Shown one piece after another: positions 1 through 9,420 of a DNA stretch of 33,683 nt. The notes under the pieces were generated by a model. The model was not told the DNA's origin and ran no database searches. It saw only the letters and a program-made list of their open reading frames with translations. Made by a program: the position numbers and the translations under genes. How positions within the stretch are numbered: the first letter of the stretch is position 1; the number at the start of each line of letters is the position of its first letter. Source of the DNA: Hellea sp. (lineage in GTDB: Bacteria > Pseudomonadota > Alphaproteobacteria > Caulobacterales > Maricaulaceae); NCBI GenBank assembly GCA_023300105.1, contig JALZWM010000108.1:1-33683 (forward strand). Reading direction: 5' to 3'.

Positions 1-855
1 GTAGCTCTCGCCCCAACCTTTGTGACAAGACTCGAGCGCGACGCGCATAACATCGACATTACCGATGCACTCAAATGTGTAATCTGCGCCGCCGCCTGTA
101 ATGTCGACGATGTGACCTGTCAGGTCGCCTTTGATTTTCGTGGGGTTGACGAAATCTGTCATACCGAAGGAGCGGGCGATGGCCTCGCGTTCAGGGTTTA
201 AATCGACGCCGACAATTTGTTTTGCGCCAATCATTTTCAGGCCTTGGATAACGTTAAGACCAATGCCGCCAAGACCGAACACAACTGCGCGGCAATTAGG
301 TTCAGCTTTGGCAGAATAGATAACCGCGCCAACGCCCGTTGTCACGCCGCAGCCAATATAGCAGGCCATATCAAAGGGCGCGTCTTTGCGGATTTTGGCA
401 AGGGAGACTTCGGGCAGGACTGTGTAATTAGAAAACGTTGAACATCCCATATAGTGCAGGATTTTTTGACCTTTATAGCTAAAGCGAGAGGTGCCATCAG
501 GCATTAAACCTTGCCCCTGTGTTGAGCGCACAGATTGGCACAGATTTGTTTTCGGGTGCAGGCAGAAGTCACATTCGCGGCACTCCGCCGTATAAAGCGG
601 AATAACATGATCGCCCACGGCAAGGGAGGTTACGCCTGCGCCGACTTCGCGCACAATACCTGCGCCTTCATGGCCAAGGATAGCCGGGAAAGCGCCTTCT
701 GGGTCATCGCCAGAGAGCGTAAACGCGTCCGTGTGGCATATGCCTGTGGCTTTAATCTCGACAAGGACTTCGCCGGCTTTTGGGCCTTCAACGTCAACTT
801 CGACAATCTCTAAATCTTTTCCAGCTTCAAAAGCGACGGCAGCGCGTGATTTCAT
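1..855 (-). CDS. frmA: S-(hydroxymethyl)glutathione dehydrogenase / class III alcohol dehydrogenase, 3' end beyond window
   Basis: The minus strand is open from an ATG at 855 to the window edge, giving the first 285 residues of a protein that is normally about 370 long. It is a zinc-dependent medium-chain dehydrogenase that oxidises S-hydroxymethylglutathione to S-formylglutathione with NAD, the central step of formaldehyde detoxification in the cytoplasm. Catalytic zinc ligands are visible at C40 (GICHTD), H62 (GHEGAG) and C169 (IGCGVTTG). The structural zinc lobe has C92, C95, C98 and C106. The Rossmann glycine motif GLGGIG is at 194-199. The IGCGVTTG block and the whole N-terminal half fit class III enzymes better than other alcohol dehydrogenases. 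It diverges from queF. The S-formylglutathione hydrolase that often accompanies it would lie outside the window. The plus-strand reading frames over this stretch are shadows. Confidence 0.93.
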   Translation of the reverse strand, partial: MKSRAAVAFEAGKDLEIVEVDVEGPKAGEVLVEIKATGICHTDAFTLSGDDPEGAFPAILGHEGAGIVREVGAGVTSLAVGDHVIPLYTAECRECDFCLHPKTNLCQSVRSTQGQGLMPDGTSRFSYKGQKILHYMGCSTFSNYTVLPEVSLAKIRKDAPFDMACYIGCGVTTGVGAVIYSAKAEPNCRAVVFGLGGIGLNVIQGLKMIGAKQIVGVDLNPEREAIARSFGMTDFVNPTKIKGDLTGHIVDITGGGADYTFECIGNVDVMRVALESCHKGWGESY

Positions 856-967
856 GGTCTTATCTTTCTCAGTTCGGTAAACTTAAGCATCAGTAGCAAG
901 GTTCTGGCTCGGTGTTAATTTAATTTTTGTCTAAACGTAGAATTCGATGAAGAGTATTAGGAGAACC

Positions 968-1054
968 ATGTTGTACTCAAACTGTACTGCAAACCCTTGC
1001 GAAGAAACCTATTTAGCTTTATCGGCACGCCATGACAAAAGAACGCTACAATAA
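968..1054 (+). CDS. Possible 28-residue leader ORF overlapping the queF start
   Basis: An ATG at 968 follows AGGAGA (959-964) at close spacing, the best ribosome-binding site in the divergent region. The frame runs 28 codons and stops at TAA 1052-1054, inside queF and in another frame. queF's own ATG at 1032 has no clear Shine-Dalgarno sequence, so translation of this ORF could open or couple queF. It contains Tyr (2), Asn (2), His and Asp codons of the NAY type, which are exactly those decoded by queuosine tRNAs, but six in 28 is close to a chance level. I do not recognise the peptide. It may simply be noncoding leader. Confidence 0.25.
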   Translation: MLYSNCTANPCEETYLALSARHDKRTLQ

Positions 1055-1493
1055 ACTCGATCAACTAGGCCAACAAAACCCGCTACCCGCTTCGCCAGAC
1101 GAGGCGGTTTTAGAACGGGTGAAGAACCCTTGCGCTGAGCCTTATATGGTGCGCTTGGTGGCGCCTGAGTTTACATCAATTTGCCCCGTCACAGGACAGC
1201 CAGATTTTGCGCATCTTGTGGTCGATTATTGCCCCGATGAATGGATTGTCGAAAGCAAGGCTTTCAAACTCTTCCTCGGAAGCTACCGCAATCATGGCGA
1301 TTTTCACGAGGCCTGCACAACAGGTATCGCGCAGCGCCTTGTCAAAGAGATTAGCCCTAAGTGGCTACGCATTGGCGGTTATTGGTATCCGCGCGGCGGC
1401 ATTCCGATTGATGTATTCTACCAATACGGCAAAGCCCCAGAAGGGCTTTGGATTCCAGATCAAGGCGTTCCGCCTTATCGAGGACGGGGTTAG
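1032..1493 (+). CDS. queF: NADPH-dependent 7-cyano-7-deazaguanine reductase (preQ0 reductase)
   Basis: QueF reduces the nitrile of preQ0 to the aminomethyl of preQ1, the last free-base step before insertion into tRNA on the way to queuosine. At 153 residues it has the short, single-domain (type I) length. The catalytic cysteine is C51 in [12 protein letters not shown], with D58 beside it. The NADPH-binding QueF motif appears as [16 protein letters not shown] (73-88), and H92-E93 (FHEA) matches the substrate-binding Glu region. The rest, including GGIPIDVF, is typical of the family. The other queuosine genes are not in the window. It converges with the MoxR ATPase gene with only three bases between stops and no visible terminator. 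The ATG at 1032 has a poor ribosome-binding site; see the overlapping leader ORF. Confidence 0.96.
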   Translation: MTKERYNKLDQLGQQNPLPASPDEAVLERVKNPCAEPYMVRLVAPEFTSICPVTGQPDFAHLVVDYCPDEWIVESKAFKLFLGSYRNHGDFHEACTTGIAQRLVKEISPKWLRIGGYWYPRGGIPIDVFYQYGKAPEGLWIPDQGVPPYRGRG

Positions 1494-1496
1494 TTT

Positions 1497-2339
1497 TTAG
1501 CTTCCGCGTCTATTTAAAAAGGCGAGGCGTTCAAATAAGTGAACATCTTGCTCATTCTTAAGCAGCGCGCCGTGCAGCGGCGGGATAAGCTTCTTAGGAT
1601 CAGATTCTTTTAAAAGTTCTGGGTCGATATCTTCGACAAGTAAAAGCTTTAACCAATCAAGTAATTCACTTGTGCTGGGTTTCTTTTTAAGTCCGGGCAT
1701 AGCGCGCACATCAAAGAAGCGTTTCATCGCCGCCGATAGAAGTTTGGGCTTAATCTTTGGAAAATGAACATCCACAATTTTCGTCATTGTTTCCGCATCT
1801 GGGAATTGAATGTAATGGAAGAAACAACGACGCAAAAACGCATCCGGTAAGTCTTTCTCATTATTCGACGTGATGATGATAATTGGACGATTTTTGGCGA
1901 CAATCGTTTCGCCCGTCTCATAGACATGAAAGCTCATTTTATCGAGTTCATGCAACAAATCATTTGGAAACTCGATGTCAGCTTTATCAATCTCGTCGAT
2001 AAGAAGGATACAGCGCTCTTCGGATTCGAAAGCTTCCCAAAGTTTACCTTTTTTGATGTAGTTTGAAATGTCGTGGACACGGTCATCTCCGAGTTGAGAG
2101 TCGCGCAGACGGGCAACAGCGTCATACTCATACAGGCCTTGCTGGGCTTTAGTCGTGGATTTTATGTTCCACTCCAAAAGAGGTGTTTTTAACCCCTTGG
2201 CGATTTCATGGGCCAAAACCGTCTTCCCCGTGCCGGGTTCGCCTTTAATAAGGAGGGGGCGTTCTAGGGTAATCGCGGCATTGACGGCCATTTTCAGGTC
2301 TTGTGTCGCGACGTAATTCTTTGTGCCTTCAAACTTCAT
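1497..2339 (-). CDS. MoxR-family AAA+ ATPase
   Basis: A 280-residue cytoplasmic AAA+ ATPase of the MoxR/CoxD type, chaperone-like ATPases that usually mature or remodel a partner carrying a von Willebrand A domain. Walker A is GEPGTGKT at 33-40, Walker B is LLIDEID near 113-119, and sensor 1 is the IIITSNNEKDLP segment, followed by the arginine-finger-like LRRCF. The C-terminal lid contains several Lys/Leu-rich helices. In many proteobacteria this short form sits beside a VWA-domain gene of the CoxE type. Here the neighbours are queF (convergent) and dksA (divergent), so the partner must be encoded elsewhere. The start at 2339 gives the usual short N-terminus before the P-loop. Confidence 0.9.
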   Translation of the reverse strand: MKFEGTKNYVATQDLKMAVNAAITLERPLLIKGEPGTGKTVLAHEIAKGLKTPLLEWNIKSTTKAQQGLYEYDAVARLRDSQLGDDRVHDISNYIKKGKLWEAFESEERCILLIDEIDKADIEFPNDLLHELDKMSFHVYETGETIVAKNRPIIIITSNNEKDLPDAFLRRCFFHYIQFPDAETMTKIVDVHFPKIKPKLLSAAMKRFFDVRAMPGLKKKPSTSELLDWLKLLLVEDIDPELLKESDPKKLIPPLHGALLKNEQDVHLFERLAFLNRRGS

Positions 2340-2522
2340 TCTTATATCCTTGGTTGTATAGTTCTTTTAAGGCTCAAGCGCGGTCTTTCAAGCGTAAAAC
2401 GCGTTCACGAAATATTGTGCGTAACTATATTGTACACACCCCGCTCACGCGATATATCGCAGCGAAACACAACCCTTAAATGAGTCGTCGTTTTACGAAA
2501 TTTAATGCGTAGGAAATATATC

Positions 2523-2960
2523 ATGGCTGCTGACAAAAAGGCTAAAAAACCAGTGAAATTACCTCAAGGCTATGTGCCTTCGGACGATGAAAAATTCATG
2601 AATGCTAAACAGAAAGAGTATTTCCGCCAAAAATTACTCGCGTGGAAATCTGATATTTTTGAACAAAATAAAGATACAGTTGAATATCTTCAAGAGGTCA
2701 ACGTTAGCTATCCTGACCCAGTCGACACAGCGGCGGCCAATGCTGACCGCCAATTAGAACTGCGGACCCGTGATCGCCTGCGTAAACTTATAAATCAAAT
2801 TGATAAAGCCATGAGCCGCATTGACGATGGCACCTATGGTATTTGCCAAGAGACAGGTGACCCTATTCGCTTGCAACGCCTTGAAGTGAGACCAACGGCT
2901 AAGCTGTCCTTGGAAGCCCAAGAAATGCACGAACGCGGAGAACGCATTCGCGCAAGTTAG
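2523..2960 (+). CDS. dksA: DksA-family RNA polymerase regulator with degenerate zinc finger
   Basis: DksA binds in the RNA polymerase secondary channel and, with ppGpp, adjusts transcription initiation in the stringent response. I place the start at ATG 2523 because AGGA (2511-2514) lies eight bases upstream; an in-frame ATG at 2505 would precede that site. The product has 145 residues. The coiled-coil tip motif DxxDxA is present as DPVDTA after NVSYP, and the family block LRTRDRLRKLINQIDKAM follows. The zinc-finger region keeps only one cysteine (YGICQETGDP); the second pair is replaced by KLSLEAQEMHER, as in many alphaproteobacterial DksA proteins. The N-terminus is lysine-rich. It is monocistronic, divergent from the MoxR gene, with hairpins just after the stop. 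Confidence 0.92.
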   Translation: MAADKKAKKPVKLPQGYVPSDDEKFMNAKQKEYFRQKLLAWKSDIFEQNKDTVEYLQEVNVSYPDPVDTAAANADRQLELRTRDRLRKLINQIDKAMSRIDDGTYGICQETGDPIRLQRLEVRPTAKLSLEAQEMHERGERIRAS

Positions 2961-2965
2961 TCGCA

Positions 2966-3009
2966 AATTAGTAGCTAATTAGACAATGGATTTGCGTTAA
3001 GCAAATCCA
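2966..3009. terminator. Two tandem hairpins between convergent genes
   Basis: AATTAG and CTAATT (2966-2980) form a small hairpin. A second, perfect 9-bp stem TGGATTTGC/GCAAATCCA (2987-3009) has the loop GTTAA. They sit between the dksA stop and the stop of the leftward DUF885 gene at 3022. No run of T follows either stem, so intrinsic termination is plausible but not certain. Confidence 0.45.
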
Positions 3010-3021
3010 CCTAACTAAAGC

Positions 3022-4872
3022 CTAGCCTTTACTGGCTACCCAATCATTGACACGCTCTTCTAAGATATTGAGCGGGACTGGGCCTGCATCCAAAACGACC
3101 GAATGATATTCGCGTATATCGAATTTTTCACCAAGTTTGCTTTTAGCCGCAGCGCGCAATTCCAGAATTTTCAACATCCCGATTTTATAAGCAGTCGCTT
3201 GCCCCGGCATGACGATATAACGCTCAATCGCCTTGATACAGTCATTCTCTGGGTTGGGTGTGTTTGTTGTCAGATAATCGATAGCTTCTTGGCGAGTCCA
3301 TTTTTGATCGTGCAGTCCCGTATCAACAACGAGGCGCGCCGCGCGCCAAATTTCCATCGCGAGGCGTCCAAAGTCTGAATAGGGGTCTTCATAGAATCCC
3401 ATTTCCTTGGGTAGGAATTCTGAGTAGAGACCCCAGCCTTCCGTATAGGCTGTATAGCGCCCAAATTTACGAAACTTAGGAATGCCTTCAAGTTCTTGCG
3501 CCATGGCGATTTGCATATGGTGACCCGGGATGCCTTCATGATAGGCGAGGGCTTCCATTTGGTACTTTGGCATATCTGTTATTTGATAGAGGTTGGCATA
3601 GTAATAGCCGGGGCGTGATCCATCTGGCGCAGGTTGGTTATAAAAAGCTTTACCCGCCGCTTTCTCGCGGAAGGCTTCAACGCGGCGCACTTCGAGTTCC
3701 GCTTTTGGCTTTGATAGAAAGACGTCGTCCAAGCGGGTCTTCATAACATCAATAATGCGCGTGGCTTCGTTCAGGTAAGCGTCGCGGCCCGCAATGCTGT
3801 CTTCATAGGTAAAGCGGGGTTCATCTTGGAGGTATTTGAAAAATTCTTGTAGCGAGCCTTCAAAACCAACCTTTGTCATAATGGCCTGCATTTCTTCGTG
3901 AATGCGGGCAACTTCTGAGAGGCCGAGTTCATGAATTTCAGTGGCCGTGAGGTCAATTGTTGTCATGGTCTTTAAACGATAGGCGTAAAAACCATCCCCT
4001 TCTGGGAGTTTCCAGACACCGTCATCATCTGTCGCGACCGCTTTTTGACGCTGCATTTCTGCAATGAGATCATCATATGCAGGCTTCATGGAAGTTTGCA
4101 GGGCGTTAATAGCGCTTGTGTAAAGGACTTTGTTCTCGTCGTCTGAAAGGTCTAATTTTTCGATCTTCTTTTTGAAGTCAGCCAGAATGAGGTTAAGCTT
4201 TTCGCTATTATCAAAAGGGGCACCCGTGATGATATTTTCAGATGTGCTTATCACATGGTCAAATACAAATTTCGGCGGTATGATGCCTTTTTCAGCGCTT
4301 GCTTTAGAGTTTTTGATAACGCCGCCAAGATAGGTGCCAATGCCATTGAGGCGTTTTACATAATTTTCAGCGTCTTCAACGTTATCGATGGGGTGGTTGT
4401 TAATCAAAAAAGTCGGAATCGAAGAATGTGTGCCGAACATTTGCGTAAAGGCATAGCGGTGGTGCCACCATTTCGAGCCCGCTAGTTCGTCTTCTGATTG
4501 TTCGGTATAAAGACGGTATGACAGGGCGTGCGACGCATCTAAGTCTTCAGGATTAAATGTGGCCTTAAGCTCTTCTAAGTCCTGACGCGTTTGGTCAAGT
4601 TCTTCTAGGTCAAAGGCACGGCTGGGGTCATTCCACTCATCTGTACGCTCCTTAATACCAAGCTGAGCGAGGAATTGAGGGTAGCGGCGAACGCCGTCCA
4701 TGAATTTTGTTTCAAACCATGCATCCAGCTGCGCGTTTGCGTCAGTCTCTTTGATTATTTTTGTTGCCTCAGTTACAACGTCATCATTCGCCGCCTTTTG
4801 AGCAGGCTGACAAGCCGTCAGGGCCGTTGTTAATGTTAGGACTGAAAGTCCAGTAAGAAGTAATGCGCGCAT
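3022..4872 (-). CDS. DUF885 lipoprotein, probable zinc metallopeptidase (copy 1)
   Basis: A 616-residue protein with a lipoprotein signal peptide: hydrophobic run after MRALLLTG and lipobox LTAC, giving a mature Cys21. It belongs to the DUF885 family, predicted metal-dependent peptidases whose substrates are mostly unknown. The signature HEGIPGHH begins at H445 (H445, E446, H451, H452). The following TEGWGLYSE segment supplies a likely third metal-ligand glutamate. The C-terminal block PGQATAYKIGMLKILELR is also a family hallmark. It is expected to be anchored in the envelope, facing the periplasm. It lies 28 bases downstream of a full-length paralogue on the same strand, so the two are probably co-transcribed. 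Many segments around the active site are nearly identical between copies. Confidence 0.88.
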   Translation of the reverse strand: MRALLLTGLSVLTLTTALTACQPAQKAANDDVVTEATKIIKETDANAQLDAWFETKFMDGVRRYPQFLAQLGIKERTDEWNDPSRAFDLEELDQTRQDLEELKATFNPEDLDASHALSYRLYTEQSEDELAGSKWWHHRYAFTQMFGTHSSIPTFLINNHPIDNVEDAENYVKRLNGIGTYLGGVIKNSKASAEKGIIPPKFVFDHVISTSENIITGAPFDNSEKLNLILADFKKKIEKLDLSDDENKVLYTSAINALQTSMKPAYDDLIAEMQRQKAVATDDDGVWKLPEGDGFYAYRLKTMTTIDLTATEIHELGLSEVARIHEEMQAIMTKVGFEGSLQEFFKYLQDEPRFTYEDSIAGRDAYLNEATRIIDVMKTRLDDVFLSKPKAELEVRRVEAFREKAAGKAFYNQPAPDGSRPGYYYANLYQITDMPKYQMEALAYHEGIPGHHMQIAMAQELEGIPKFRKFGRYTAYTEGWGLYSEFLPKEMGFYEDPYSDFGRLAMEIWRAARLVVDTGLHDQKWTRQEAIDYLTTNTPNPENDCIKAIERYIVMPGQATAYKIGMLKILELRAAAKSKLGEKFDIREYHSVVLDAGPVPLNILEERVNDWVASKG

Positions 4873-4900
4873 AATATTTCCTTTATAACCTTAATTTATT

Positions 4901-6733
4901 CTAGTTTTGGTTTGCAGACTCAACCCAGTTATCAACGAGTTCCTCTAACACTTTTAGCGGGACAGATCCGTTAGCCAATACAACATCATGAAATTCGCGA
5001 ATGTCAAATTTATCGCCGAGGCGGTCTTCTGCGTCTTTTCGCAAATCTTGGATTTTTAACATACCAATTTTATAGGCTGTCGCTTGGCCGGGCCAGACGA
5101 TATAACGGTCAATTTCGGCGCGCACATCACCTTCGGGATTAGGAATATTGTCGAGGTAATATTGTACGGCTTGTTCGCGGGTCCATTTTTTTGTGTGAAT
5201 ACCTGTATCAACGACAAGCCGCGCAGCGCGGAATATTTCCATTGAGAGGCGTCCAAAATCTTTATAAGGGTCAGTGTAAAGGCCTAACGCCTTTGGGACG
5301 GATTCTGAATATAAAGCCCACCCTTCGATATAGCTTGTATGCCCGCCCAGTGTTCTAAATTTAGGCAAGCCTTCAAGCTCCATCCCAATAGCAATTTGCA
5401 TGTGATGACCCGGTATGCCTTCGTGATAGGCGAGGGCTTGCATTAAGTAAATTGGCTGCTCTTTTACATCCTTTAGATTGACATAATATGTTCCAGGCCG
5501 AGACCCATCTGCGGCGGGGCGGTCATAAAAGGCACCAAAGGCCGTATCTTCTCTAAAGGGTTCGACGCGTTTGACGACCATATCCGCTTTGGGTTTGGTT
5601 ATGAATAATCCGTCTAGTTTAGATTTCATATCATCAATAATTTGAGTGGCTTCGATGATGTAACTTGCGCGGCCTTCATCCGTGTTTGGCAGCGTAAATT
5701 GTGGGTCCGTGCGTAGGAAATCGAAGAACTCTTTGAGCGAACCTTCGAAACCAACTTGGGTCATGATTTCGCGCATTTCGTCTTGTATACGTGCGACTTC
5801 TGTTAAGCCTATATCATGTATCTCTTGTGCGCTCATATCTGTGGTGGTGTAGTGACGTAGCCGCGCTGCGTAATAGTCTTCCGCATTTGGGAGTTTCCAA
5901 ACGCCGTCATCTTTACTCGCCCCGTCTTGGTGACGCTTAAACATATCAATCATGTCAAGATACGCGGGTTGAACGGAGGTCAAGAGAGCTGATTTCGCTT
6001 CGTCTATGAGTGCGTTTTTTTCGTCGTCTGAGACATCCAGTTTTTCAAACTTCGCTTTTACATCTGCGAAGAGAGGGCTGTCTGCGCCTTCGGAGAAAGG
6101 TGCACCTGTAATGATATTGCGAGAGGCATCTGAAACTTTAGCATAAACAAATTTAGGGAGGATAACGCCATTCGTAAATTGAGCTTCTGCCCGCTCAATA
6201 TTCTGCCCCATATAAGTTTGAAAGGCGTTTAAACGCGCGATGTAATTGCGAGCATCTTCCACATTTTCTACGGTTTGGTAATTTATAATAAATGCAGGCA
6301 GGTTAGCATGAGGACCATTCATATGTTGAAAGACATATTCGTTAGTCGCAAATTCATGCGTTGCTAGGGCGTCCTCTGCTGCGAATTCATATAAGCGATA
6401 TGATAGCGCTGTTTGAGAATTTAGCCGGTCAATGTCAAAGTCGCGACGCATTTCAGCGAGCCAAGCTTTTTGCAATGCGGCGTCCTCATTCATGGCAAGT
6501 TGTGAGACGTCATCTAACTTATCTCTATTGGTTTCTTTGCCAAGATAAGTTTGATTCATCGGGGATCTCGCTAATTCATCTTGAAATCGCGCTTCGAACC
6601 ATTCATTGAGAGCTTGGCTTTGAGATTGAATGATTTCGGCTTTATCCGGAACTTTCTGACTCGCCGGCTGGCACGCAGACAAGACGAGCCCCGCCGATAA
6701 GGCAGATGTAAGTAAGAAAGTTAAATGCCGCAT
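4901..6733 (-). CDS. DUF885 lipoprotein, probable zinc metallopeptidase (copy 2)
   Basis: A 610-residue paralogue of the preceding entry and the first gene of the pair in transcription order. It has a lipoprotein signal (MRHLTFLLTSALSAGLVLSAC). The metal-binding motif HEGIPGHH starts at H437, with the downstream IEGWALYSE glutamate segment and PGQATAYKIGMLKIQDLR near the C-terminus. Conserved stretches shared with copy 1 include FEGSLKEFFDFL, NIITGAPF and RAARLVVDTG. The N-terminal 100 residues differ most, which suggests an old duplication with separate substrate preferences rather than a recent copy. It diverges from cckA across 129 bases. Function is inferred from the family; no specific substrate can be named. 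Confidence 0.88.
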   Translation of the reverse strand: MRHLTFLLTSALSAGLVLSACQPASQKVPDKAEIIQSQSQALNEWFEARFQDELARSPMNQTYLGKETNRDKLDDVSQLAMNEDAALQKAWLAEMRRDFDIDRLNSQTALSYRLYEFAAEDALATHEFATNEYVFQHMNGPHANLPAFIINYQTVENVEDARNYIARLNAFQTYMGQNIERAEAQFTNGVILPKFVYAKVSDASRNIITGAPFSEGADSPLFADVKAKFEKLDVSDDEKNALIDEAKSALLTSVQPAYLDMIDMFKRHQDGASKDDGVWKLPNAEDYYAARLRHYTTTDMSAQEIHDIGLTEVARIQDEMREIMTQVGFEGSLKEFFDFLRTDPQFTLPNTDEGRASYIIEATQIIDDMKSKLDGLFITKPKADMVVKRVEPFREDTAFGAFYDRPAADGSRPGTYYVNLKDVKEQPIYLMQALAYHEGIPGHHMQIAIGMELEGLPKFRTLGGHTSYIEGWALYSESVPKALGLYTDPYKDFGRLSMEIFRAARLVVDTGIHTKKWTREQAVQYYLDNIPNPEGDVRAEIDRYIVWPGQATAYKIGMLKIQDLRKDAEDRLGDKFDIREFHDVVLANGSVPLKVLEELVDNWVESANQN

Positions 6734-6862
6734 TGAAATTCCTTTTGAATTTTTTGTAGTTTATCAATCCATCCTCAAAGACCAAGGTCGATTTTGAAGA
6801 TGAAATAGAATTATTCGCCAAAATGTACTGTAAAGTCGGGCATTCCTTCTTATTGTCATAAA

Positions 6863-9367
6863 ATGAAATCAGTGATTCGAGATAATGAGGATATCGATAC
6901 ATCCCCAAAGAGGACGTGGGGGCATGGATTGTTCATTATTATACTCGTTGTTCTTGTTTTTGTCAGCATAACCATTGCAGGGCTTAATGCGCCTAATTTA
7001 GGGTGGTCTGCATTTGTTTTACTTTGCGGCGTTATCTTGGTCGGCGTCTTAGCGCTTTCAACGATTTTTTTGAATAGCCGTGAAAAACCTGATCTAACTG
7101 ATCGTCGGTTTGCAAATAGAGATACGCCATATTCCGAGGCTTTTTTTAAAAGTCCGCAAGCCAGCCTTATCACAAGAGATGGAAAACCCGTTCATGCGAA
7201 CCAAGCCTATTTAACTCTCGCGAAAGCCATTGGTGCTATGGGCGTCAGTCAATCCCCGCCATCTGTGGACCGTTTATTTAACGGGGCTGGCAAAGAGACG
7301 GCCTCTGCTATTTTTCGTCTACACCATATGAGTTCGGAAAATCCGGAAGCTGAAGAATATGTCGACCTGCTCGATAGTGAGAGTAATCTTCGGCGCTATC
7401 AAATTATTGTGCAATCCCTAGGGGAAGAACAACTGTGGTTGATTACGGATAAAACCGTAGACGATTACAGAGAAGAGCGTTTGCTCGTAGATGCTCCAGT
7501 GGGACTATTTTCTGTCACGCGAAATGGAGCAATTGTTGCCACTAATTCTGTTCTAAATAGATGGCTTGGCGGGGAAGACTATGTTTCGCCAGAACACATG
7601 AATGAATTTGTTGAAGATTTTGATTCCCTTCTGGACAGTCCAGCAGCATCTGGCCGCATAATCCGTATTGATACTAGACTGATCACGCGAAAAGGCATTG
7701 TGACGCCAAGCCTTATGATAGGGACTTGGAACAAACTCAATAACGGAGAAGAGGTTGCCAGTGTTGCGCTCTATGGCCATTCTAGCTTTCGTGCGAGTAA
7801 GACTGTAACCTCGGTCTCGCCTGAAACTGTATCGTCCAATGTTTCATCGAGTTTCGCGTCTGCCCCCGTAGCTGTACTGCAACTTGTTGGAAATGAACTT
7901 GGAACGGCTGTCGTTCAAAGTGCAAACCCCGCATTTGAAAGCATGAGCGATGGACTCTCTTGGAAAGATTTGCGGTTTAAGAAAATCTTTGCTGAAAAAG
8001 ATAATGAGCATCGTTTCTTAGGTATGAGAGCGAGTGATTGCGATGCAAGAAAACCTTTTGATGCGACTCTTGCGGGGGACAAAGCTGTTCCTGTCTCCGT
8101 TTATATCGTGACTGATCCCGCCCATCATAATACGAGCTGGGTCTATATGGTTGATGTTTCTGCGAGGAAGTCCTTAGAAGATCAACTCGTTCAATCACAA
8201 AAGATGCAGGCTATTGGCCAACTTGCAGCGGGTGTCGCCCATGATTTTAATAACCTGTTGACGGCCATCCGCCTCAATACAGATGAGCTTTTGCAGCGTC
8301 ATCCTGTAGGGGATCCATCTTATCCTGAATTACAAAATATAAATACGACGGGTATACGGGCGGCAGCCTTAGTCAAAAAGCTACTCGCATTTTCGAGAAA
8401 GCAAACCCGCCGCACAGAGCTTCTCAGTGTCACAGATACGATCTCCGATATGGCTGTGACGTTAAAGCAGACCTTGGGAGAACGCGCGAAATTAAATATG
8501 GTGCATGGGCGCGGCCTGTCACCGATTAAGGCAGATAAGAGCCAAATAGATACGATCCTCATGAACCTTTGCGTAAATGCAAGAGACGCTATGGAAGAGC
8601 AGGGCGGTGGCGACATTACAATTAAAAGCTCAGAGGTAGCGCGCAGCGACCTTGCTGACCAAAGCATTATTCTTGCCCTTAAAGATATCAAGGCAGAGAG
8701 CTTTATAATTATCGATGTTACCGACACGGGTACAGGGATGACAGATAGTGTGAAGTCTAAAATTTTTGAGCCTTTCTTCACAACAAAAGAACAAGGTAAG
8801 GGGACGGGTTTAGGCCTCGCAACTGTTTACGGTATTGTTCAACAATCTGGCGGTCACCTGACGGTAGATAGCCGTCTTGGTAAGGGAACGACTTTCCGGA
8901 TGTACTTACCTGCGGCGGACCCCGCCGAGGCGATGAACGAGCCTGAGGTTAAAGCCCCTGTAGATGTTCGTAAGCCTGTTAATCTTGCGGGGCAGGGCAC
9001 CATTCTATTCGTTGAGGACGAAGCCTCGGTTCGCCTTATTGCCGCCAAGACCCTTCGTCGGCGCGGCTATAAAGTTATTGAAGCCGAAGATGGTGAAGAG
9101 GCGTATGAAATCCTAGAAGAGGGTGAGCATAAGTTCGACATGATGATTTCCGACGTTGTTATGCCGGGCATGGACGGACCGACCTTGCTTAAGAAGGGGC
9201 GTAAAATGCTAGGTGATGCGCGAATCGTCTTTATCTCAGGCTATGCAGAAGAAGAGTTTTCTGAGCTTTTATCTGAAGAACCAGACGTCACGTTCCTGCC
9301 TAAGCCCTTCACATTGGCGCAATTAGCCGAAAAAGTGAAAGCTGAGATCGGTGAAAGTGATGTTTAG
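6863..9367 (+). CDS. cckA: CckA-type hybrid sensor histidine kinase
   Basis: An 834-residue membrane hybrid kinase. Two membrane segments lie near residues 16-36 and 47-70. PAS-like sensory regions fill roughly 95-430, followed by a DHp helix with the phospho-accepting H460 in [14 protein letters not shown]. The catalytic ATPase domain has the N-box [16 protein letters not shown] and [17 protein letters not shown]-terminal receiver carries D764 in [12 protein letters not shown] and the late Lys in FLPKPF. The DFNN H-box, the receiver on the same chain and the position before recA/alaS identify CckA. In Caulobacter this enzyme phosphorylates CtrA and CpdR through ChpT and so controls cell-cycle progression and polar development. 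It is longer than the Caulobacter protein (about 690 residues), mainly in the sensory part. Its stop lies 21 bases before the first LexA box of recA. Confidence 0.9.
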   Translation: MKSVIRDNEDIDTSPKRTWGHGLFIIILVVLVFVSITIAGLNAPNLGWSAFVLLCGVILVGVLALSTIFLNSREKPDLTDRRFANRDTPYSEAFFKSPQASLITRDGKPVHANQAYLTLAKAIGAMGVSQSPPSVDRLFNGAGKETASAIFRLHHMSSENPEAEEYVDLLDSESNLRRYQIIVQSLGEEQLWLITDKTVDDYREERLLVDAPVGLFSVTRNGAIVATNSVLNRWLGGEDYVSPEHMNEFVEDFDSLLDSPAASGRIIRIDTRLITRKGIVTPSLMIGTWNKLNNGEEVASVALYGHSSFRASKTVTSVSPETVSSNVSSSFASAPVAVLQLVGNELGTAVVQSANPAFESMSDGLSWKDLRFKKIFAEKDNEHRFLGMRASDCDARKPFDATLAGDKAVPVSVYIVTDPAHHNTSWVYMVDVSARKSLEDQLVQSQKMQAIGQLAAGVAHDFNNLLTAIRLNTDELLQRHPVGDPSYPELQNINTTGIRAAALVKKLLAFSRKQTRRTELLSVTDTISDMAVTLKQTLGERAKLNMVHGRGLSPIKADKSQIDTILMNLCVNARDAMEEQGGGDITIKSSEVARSDLADQSIILALKDIKAESFIIIDVTDTGTGMTDSVKSKIFEPFFTTKEQGKGTGLGLATVYGIVQQSGGHLTVDSRLGKGTTFRMYLPAADPAEAMNEPEVKAPVDVRKPVNLAGQGTILFVEDEASVRLIAAKTLRRRGYKVIEAEDGEEAYEILEEGEHKFDMMISDVVMPGMDGPTLLKKGRKMLGDARIVFISGYAEEEFSELLSEEPDVTFLPKPFTLAQLAEKVKAEIGESDV

Positions 9368-9387
9368 GCGCTTATACTGAATAAAAT

Positions 9388-9402
9388 GTTCCATTTTTGT
9401 TC
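9388..9402 (+). promoter_or_regulatory. LexA (SOS) box 1 upstream of recA
   Basis: GTTC-N7-GTTC, an exact match to the direct-repeat LexA operator of alphaproteobacteria. It lies 131 bases before the recA ATG and just after the cckA stop. Confidence 0.8.
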
Positions 9403-9420
9403 TTTTTGCTTGCAAGAAAA

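Noticed and set aside
131-813. Several plus-strand ORFs of 62-92 residues
   Set aside because: They lie antisense to the clearly coding class III alcohol dehydrogenase and show no motif.
2449-2460. Palindrome GCGATATATCGC upstream of dksA
   Set aside because: A single 12-base palindrome in a divergent promoter region, with no second copy or known regulator to support a call.
8320-8781. Minus-strand ORF of 153 residues inside cckA
   Set aside because: It is the antisense of the conserved kinase domain; composition follows the kinase codons and no family is recognisable.
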